From positions 37,826,668-37,890,667 of the forward strand of contig NC_089981.1 in NCBI RefSeq assembly GCF_036417845.1: 64,000 nucleotides of DNA, written 5' to 3'. The translations under genes were made by a program, and so were the position numbers. The notes under the pieces were generated by a model, which made no database searches, was not told the DNA's origin, and was given only the letters and a program-made list of their open reading frames with translations. Shown piece by piece: positions 54,861-64,000 of this stretch. Every line of letters begins with the position of its first letter. Positions within the stretch are counted from its first letter, which is position 1. The stretch comes from Apteryx mantelli. Its lineage: Eukaryota; Chordata; Aves; Apterygiformes; Apterygidae.

Positions 54861-57800
54861 TCTCCCATGGACTTCAACCAGAGCCAGAATTTCTGATCTA
54901 GTCCTGGAAATTCCCATTTCAATAGTGACAGTGGTTTAATTTGATATTATTAGTTATTACATGAGGAAACAATCTTTTTATATTTTTAACAGGCTCTAGA
55001 CTGAACAGCTAGCTAGGACTAAAAGTAGAGATGCAAAGCGCATCTATCTGAGTCCTTTCGGTTCAGCATTTCTACCATCGCAGGATTCAGTGGCCATGAA
55101 GACCTATATTTCCCATTCTGTTTATCCACTTGAAAGCCACCCTATAGCACATTTGGCACTCTGAGATATCCCTCCCAGCCAAACAGCAAGTGATTTCTGC
55201 CTTTTCTATATATATGACTTGAGCTCTAGACCATCAAATGCATAAGCATTTAGCATGGAAAACCTAGTGTTTCAGAAGAAAACACCAGCATTTTTTTCAA
55301 CATCTTTTTCACCTTCAGTGCACTATCTAGCACTAGGACTGCCTTTTAAAAAACTACTCCTCTATGAAACCACATAAAGCCAGTCCTGCATTCAGTTCCC
55401 ATTTAGACCAATGGATATAAACATATTTTTGGACTATATTCTTATAATAGTACTCTAATTAGAGTGACACAGAAACTCTATGACAGTTATGTGAATATAA
55501 CAGCTTTATATCCCGATTTGTATGGTATGACTAATAGCCCAGTAGAACACATTTTTTCATGCCTGTGCAGAGCACAGAAACATTTCAAAGGCTTCTGTAC
55601 TCTGAGGTTAGGCTATATAGCAATGTTATGACCTCTAAATAAAGTGAAGCATGTATCCCTGGCTGCACATCTGATGTGTATAAATTCTACTCCACGTAAT
55701 AGCTGCATTTTGAAATGAAGCAATATGAGCTGCTGAATACCTTTGCAGCAAGACCAAGAACGTTCCTCCAGCTTAGCAGTACCATAAATGCATGCCAACA
55801 TCTGGCATTACTAATATTCAAAAGTTTCTCTGTCACATGTGTAGTACACATAGAATGCTCTCACTCTGCTTCCCACTAGATCACCAAAATATTTGGAGAG
55901 GTGAGCAAAGCAAGAACACAGAGACCATGGACTTGCCCTCGTACTCAGCCAGCCGCTAAGGCAGCCAGTGTGGACATCACGGTATACATGGCCATTCCTA
56001 GGCCAGTATCCTTATGGGAACATTTTTACTGTGACTTCTTTCTCCTACAGCTTCCCATCAGGTGATGGCAAAAAACATGGAAAATGTGTATGCATGCCCA
56101 GTCATGTTACTATAATTAGCCTCAGTAGCAATAGCTCTTTTAAGAGCTCTAACCACAGCCTGTAACAGCACAAGGTTCACTATCAAACATTATCAGACTT
56201 TTTCTGAGCTAGTATTTTTTTCCTTCAGCTAATGATGTAATCAGAGTTAGTTTCAAACAAGTACCCTGTCACCACACTTAGAAAAACTTTGTGCACCCTT
56301 GAGGGGACCTAAAACTACAGGAGTGCTGCACCCACCACAGCTTGAGGCCAGCCGCTTCCCTGGCAGCGAGCTACAGGTGCTACTCCAGCTGGTGCATGAC
56401 CCAATTTTGTTTCTGTTGAGGTTGGTCAAACTTTCTCTCAATTTCAAGGGGAACATAGTGAGTGCTAACATCCCATTTAAATCTTCAGGAAAGCATCACA
56501 AAACCAACTTTTATCTCCCATTGTTCTTTCTTCTTTTAAAAGATTTGATGCATTGCTTTAATTATTTTTAGAAAAGGAAAAAATGGCACTGATACCAAAA
56601 TACTTCAAAAAAGTACAGAGGAGAAAATATAAAATGGCAGAATAAGACATAAACATTTTGCCTAAGTGAAAGATTTCTTCCTGCTCCTTTATCTCTCCTC
56701 CAAAAAAAATTTAAAAAGAATTTTAACAGCGCTATTCAGTAAAGTGTTTACTGAGTAAGAGGGACCAACTTTATAGTTTGTTTCTTGCATGCAATCATTT
56801 TTGTATCTACTTATTTCAACCACATCAGATTTTTGCTTTTCAGTCATTACATTGCAGATAAACAGAGTTAGAGGCAAGCTGAGTTTTCTTCCATCTCTGC
56901 ATCATTACAGTTTTCTAAGTGTCAGAGCAGCTTCTCCTCAACAGCCTCCCAAGAGAACTGTCAGGGTCTGAAAGAGATTAATGATGTAGTTGCTTTATGA
57001 CAGCAGAGGACAAGACTGAGTGAGCTAGGGAGCTTGTTCAGCTAAGCATAAAGCATTTTTGCAAAGAGGAGGACAGACTATCTTGTATCAGGATGACAGG
57101 TATGCTGTCTAATGCAGGTAACAGTCACAAGAGTGACTACGTGATTAAATGGGCTTAAAGATAAACTCATCACCAGAGTACTAATGTGGCTATATTTGGA
57201 TATGCTAATATCTGGATTGTTATCAAATGCTGATTGTTAAAACATGCCTGTGTTGCTGTAACTTCAGTGCTATTGCTTCAGTATGAGCACACACTCCTAA
57301 GCTGCAGCCCATCTTCCTTTTTCTGGACAGATATGCCTTTTATTTCAACTTTTAGCTTTAGTGACCAGAAAGGACTCCCTTCAATTTCATGTTAAGCTTG
57401 CAGAGCTGGCATGTAGAAAGTGTTCACTTTCAGTCTGAAAATCAGCAGATACGGTACAGAAGTCACTGAGATGATGACAAATAAGGGACATTAGTGTCTA
57501 ATGTACAGATTCTGTAAACTTTAGCCTAAAATTTAACCCATTTAAAAGAAAAGCTATATTACATCACTAGTGTGATAAATTTCCCTCTCTCTCATCTGAC
57601 ATCAGGAGACAATTCTCATGTAGTAGGCTTCATTCAGTGTTCAAAATCCTTTCCTTAACTAAGAATATCTCACGGTGAATTTAACCAAATTCAAACAGAA
57701 CAAGCTGGCTTCGAAAGAACTATAATAAGAAAGTGACTGACTTTCCAAGAAGAATAAGAAAGGCCTGAGCCAGGAGCTTGGAACAGCCCGATAACAGGAT

Positions 57801-57910
57801 GAGCAGATGACAAGATGACATTCCAGGCTTTCCAGAAATGATGACTCAAACAACAAGAAAACAGAAGGGCAAGCTGCCGGCGTTGTGGTTGTTTCTGCTG
57901 CATGATAGCG

Positions 57911-58045
57911 TGGTCATCAGGAAGGGCACTGAGCCTGCAGTCAGGTGACCTGAGCTCAGCTCCTGGCTCTGTCACTACCCTCTTATGTGACCTTGGGCAA
58001 GTCACTTCAACTAATAGTAACTGAAATAGTAAGCACTATTCTTCA
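57911..58045 (+). repeat. MIR (CORE-SINE) relic
   Basis: TGTGACCTTGGGCAAGTCAC at 57,986-58,005 is an exact match to the most conserved MIR core phrase. It is preceded by 'gagctcagctcctggctctg' and 'tcactaccctc', in the correct order for the tRNA-related/core region. Borders are approximate, and no coding capacity is expected. Confidence 0.8.
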
Positions 58046-58649
58046 CTTTTTCTCAGATGTTTATATTTTAAGAACAACTGACAAAGAAAAACATACCTTA
58101 AGCACCTTAGGAAATTATCTGTTATCACTTTGTAATGGTTGTGTAACACAGTGATCTTGCAGCTGTTTTATAAGAAATTCAGAAAAGCAACAACTTGCTT
58201 TTATTAAAGTGTCCTCTGAAATAATATGGTACATTTGTTTAACTTCAGGGTGAAAATCTTCAGGTGTGAATTGTATAATATGACATCATACATAGAAAAT
58301 TGTCTTTATACATGTCACTGAGGATGAACTAGCACTTCCTTTAGAGACGTATAAATAGTACAACAGAGTGTCTCTTGACAGATAGTCTTAGAATATTGTT
58401 CTGTAGAAAAAAATGCCAATTTCTGCTCACAGTTTTGCTTTTAAAACTCCACTGAAGTTACAAAGCATTTGTAAGCCTCCATTAGAATTTGCCTCACAAC
58501 ACAAAACCACGAAATTCAAATGAAAGCAAAAATCGAGGGGAAAAGGCTGGGATACAAGAGAGGGCAGTAGTGAAAATAAATGGTTATCATTGGAAAATAT
58601 ATCCTAGAGCTGCTTCTCCAGAACAGATCAGAATGACCCTGTCACCTTT

Positions 58650-58810
58650 TTACTGAAACATCCCACAATCATTTAACATTTACCATCACATGACACCAAG
58701 TGCTAAGGAATATCTGTATTTACAAAGGAGGGTCACACAGGCCAGAGGATTGAAACTGGGGCCCTGTCAAACACTAGGCCAGTACCCTCACTGCTAGATT
58801 AGTCTGCTGA
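58650..58810 (-). repeat. Probable decayed CORE-SINE-like relic, antisense
   Basis: 'gggtcacacaggccagagga', 'ttgaaactggggccct' and 'ggccagtaccctcactgcta' match the order 'ggtcacacaggaagtctgtgg ... attgaacccaggtct ... ctagtgccctaaccacta' seen in widespread old amniote SINEs. Confidence 0.5.
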
Positions 58811-59054
58811 ACCACACAGTCCCAACGGCAGGGAAGGCTCTAGCCCCTTTTCCTCAGTACTGCCAGTCACGTAGAGAAGAGGGCTTGGAGTTACCATTTC
58901 ATCTCTCTGCTCCCGGATAACCCACCAGTATTGCAGTGCAATTCACACAAGCCGATCCTGGCTTGGGGCCACCCTGCAGTAGCAGCTGGCTAGAGGAAAA
59001 TTAAGCTGTTCTGTTTAAAATAATTCACTTCTGCTATCGGATTAACTGCTGTAA

Positions 59055-64000
<4,946 letters not shown>

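Noticed and set aside
57691-58005. 104-codon minus-strand open frame
   Set aside because: Its N-terminal part is antisense to a MIR relic (57,911-58,045), so it is not a gene.

Overview
The window is nuclear DNA of an amniote, most likely a bird. Three genes can be recognised from spliced exons, in the order NAV2 (minus strand), E2F8 (plus), CSRP3 (plus). This is the gene neighbourhood of human 11p15.1. A CR1 retroposon tail ending in the tandem ATTCTATG octamer (about 12.5-12.6 kb) points to a bird, crocodile or turtle. The short intergenic distances favour a compact bird genome. The species cannot be told from the sequence alone.

Left end (1-5.6 kb): the first coding exon of the long NAV2 isoform lies on the minus strand at 785-711 (25 codons, phase-0 donor). 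Its probable promoter is the CpG island at about 4.0-5.6 kb, which would supply a non-coding first exon. The rest of NAV2 lies to the left, outside the window.

Middle (5.6-34.7 kb): about 29 kb of mostly AT-rich DNA with no recognisable gene. It holds one CR1 tail, several decayed MIR/CORE-SINE-like relics, a G-quadruplex motif at 27.26 kb, a CpG-rich patch at 26.7-27.1 kb, and a separate 0.3 kb GC-rich block with tandem repeats at 31.6 kb.

E2F8 (34.7-48.3 kb): a complete gene. Its CpG-island promoter has three CCAAT boxes (two of them 32 bp apart, on a 32-bp tandem duplication), an E2F site and cell-cycle-type CDE/CHR-like sequences. Thirteen coding exons read in frame from the ATG region at 35,958-36,009 to the TAA at 47,697-47,699, giving 926, 931 or 943 residues depending on the start. 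Both atypical-E2F DNA-binding domains are intact. E2F8 is a transcriptional repressor of E2F target genes, so E2F sites in its own promoter fit known feedback control.

Right end (48.3-64 kb): the 5' part of CSRP3 (muscle LIM protein). A probable non-coding first exon ends at 52,677. The first coding exon (59,068-59,199) encodes the first 37 residues, including the start of LIM domain 1. The remaining exons were not found and should lie beyond the right edge.

The long open frames in the CpG islands are compositional artefacts. I found no rRNA, tRNA, CRISPR array or intact mobile element, and nothing that amounts to a new biological system. The most useful second-look items are the promoter architecture of E2F8, its possible alternative splicing, its uncertain N-terminus, the cryptic NAV2 exon, and the GC-rich block at 31.6 kb.
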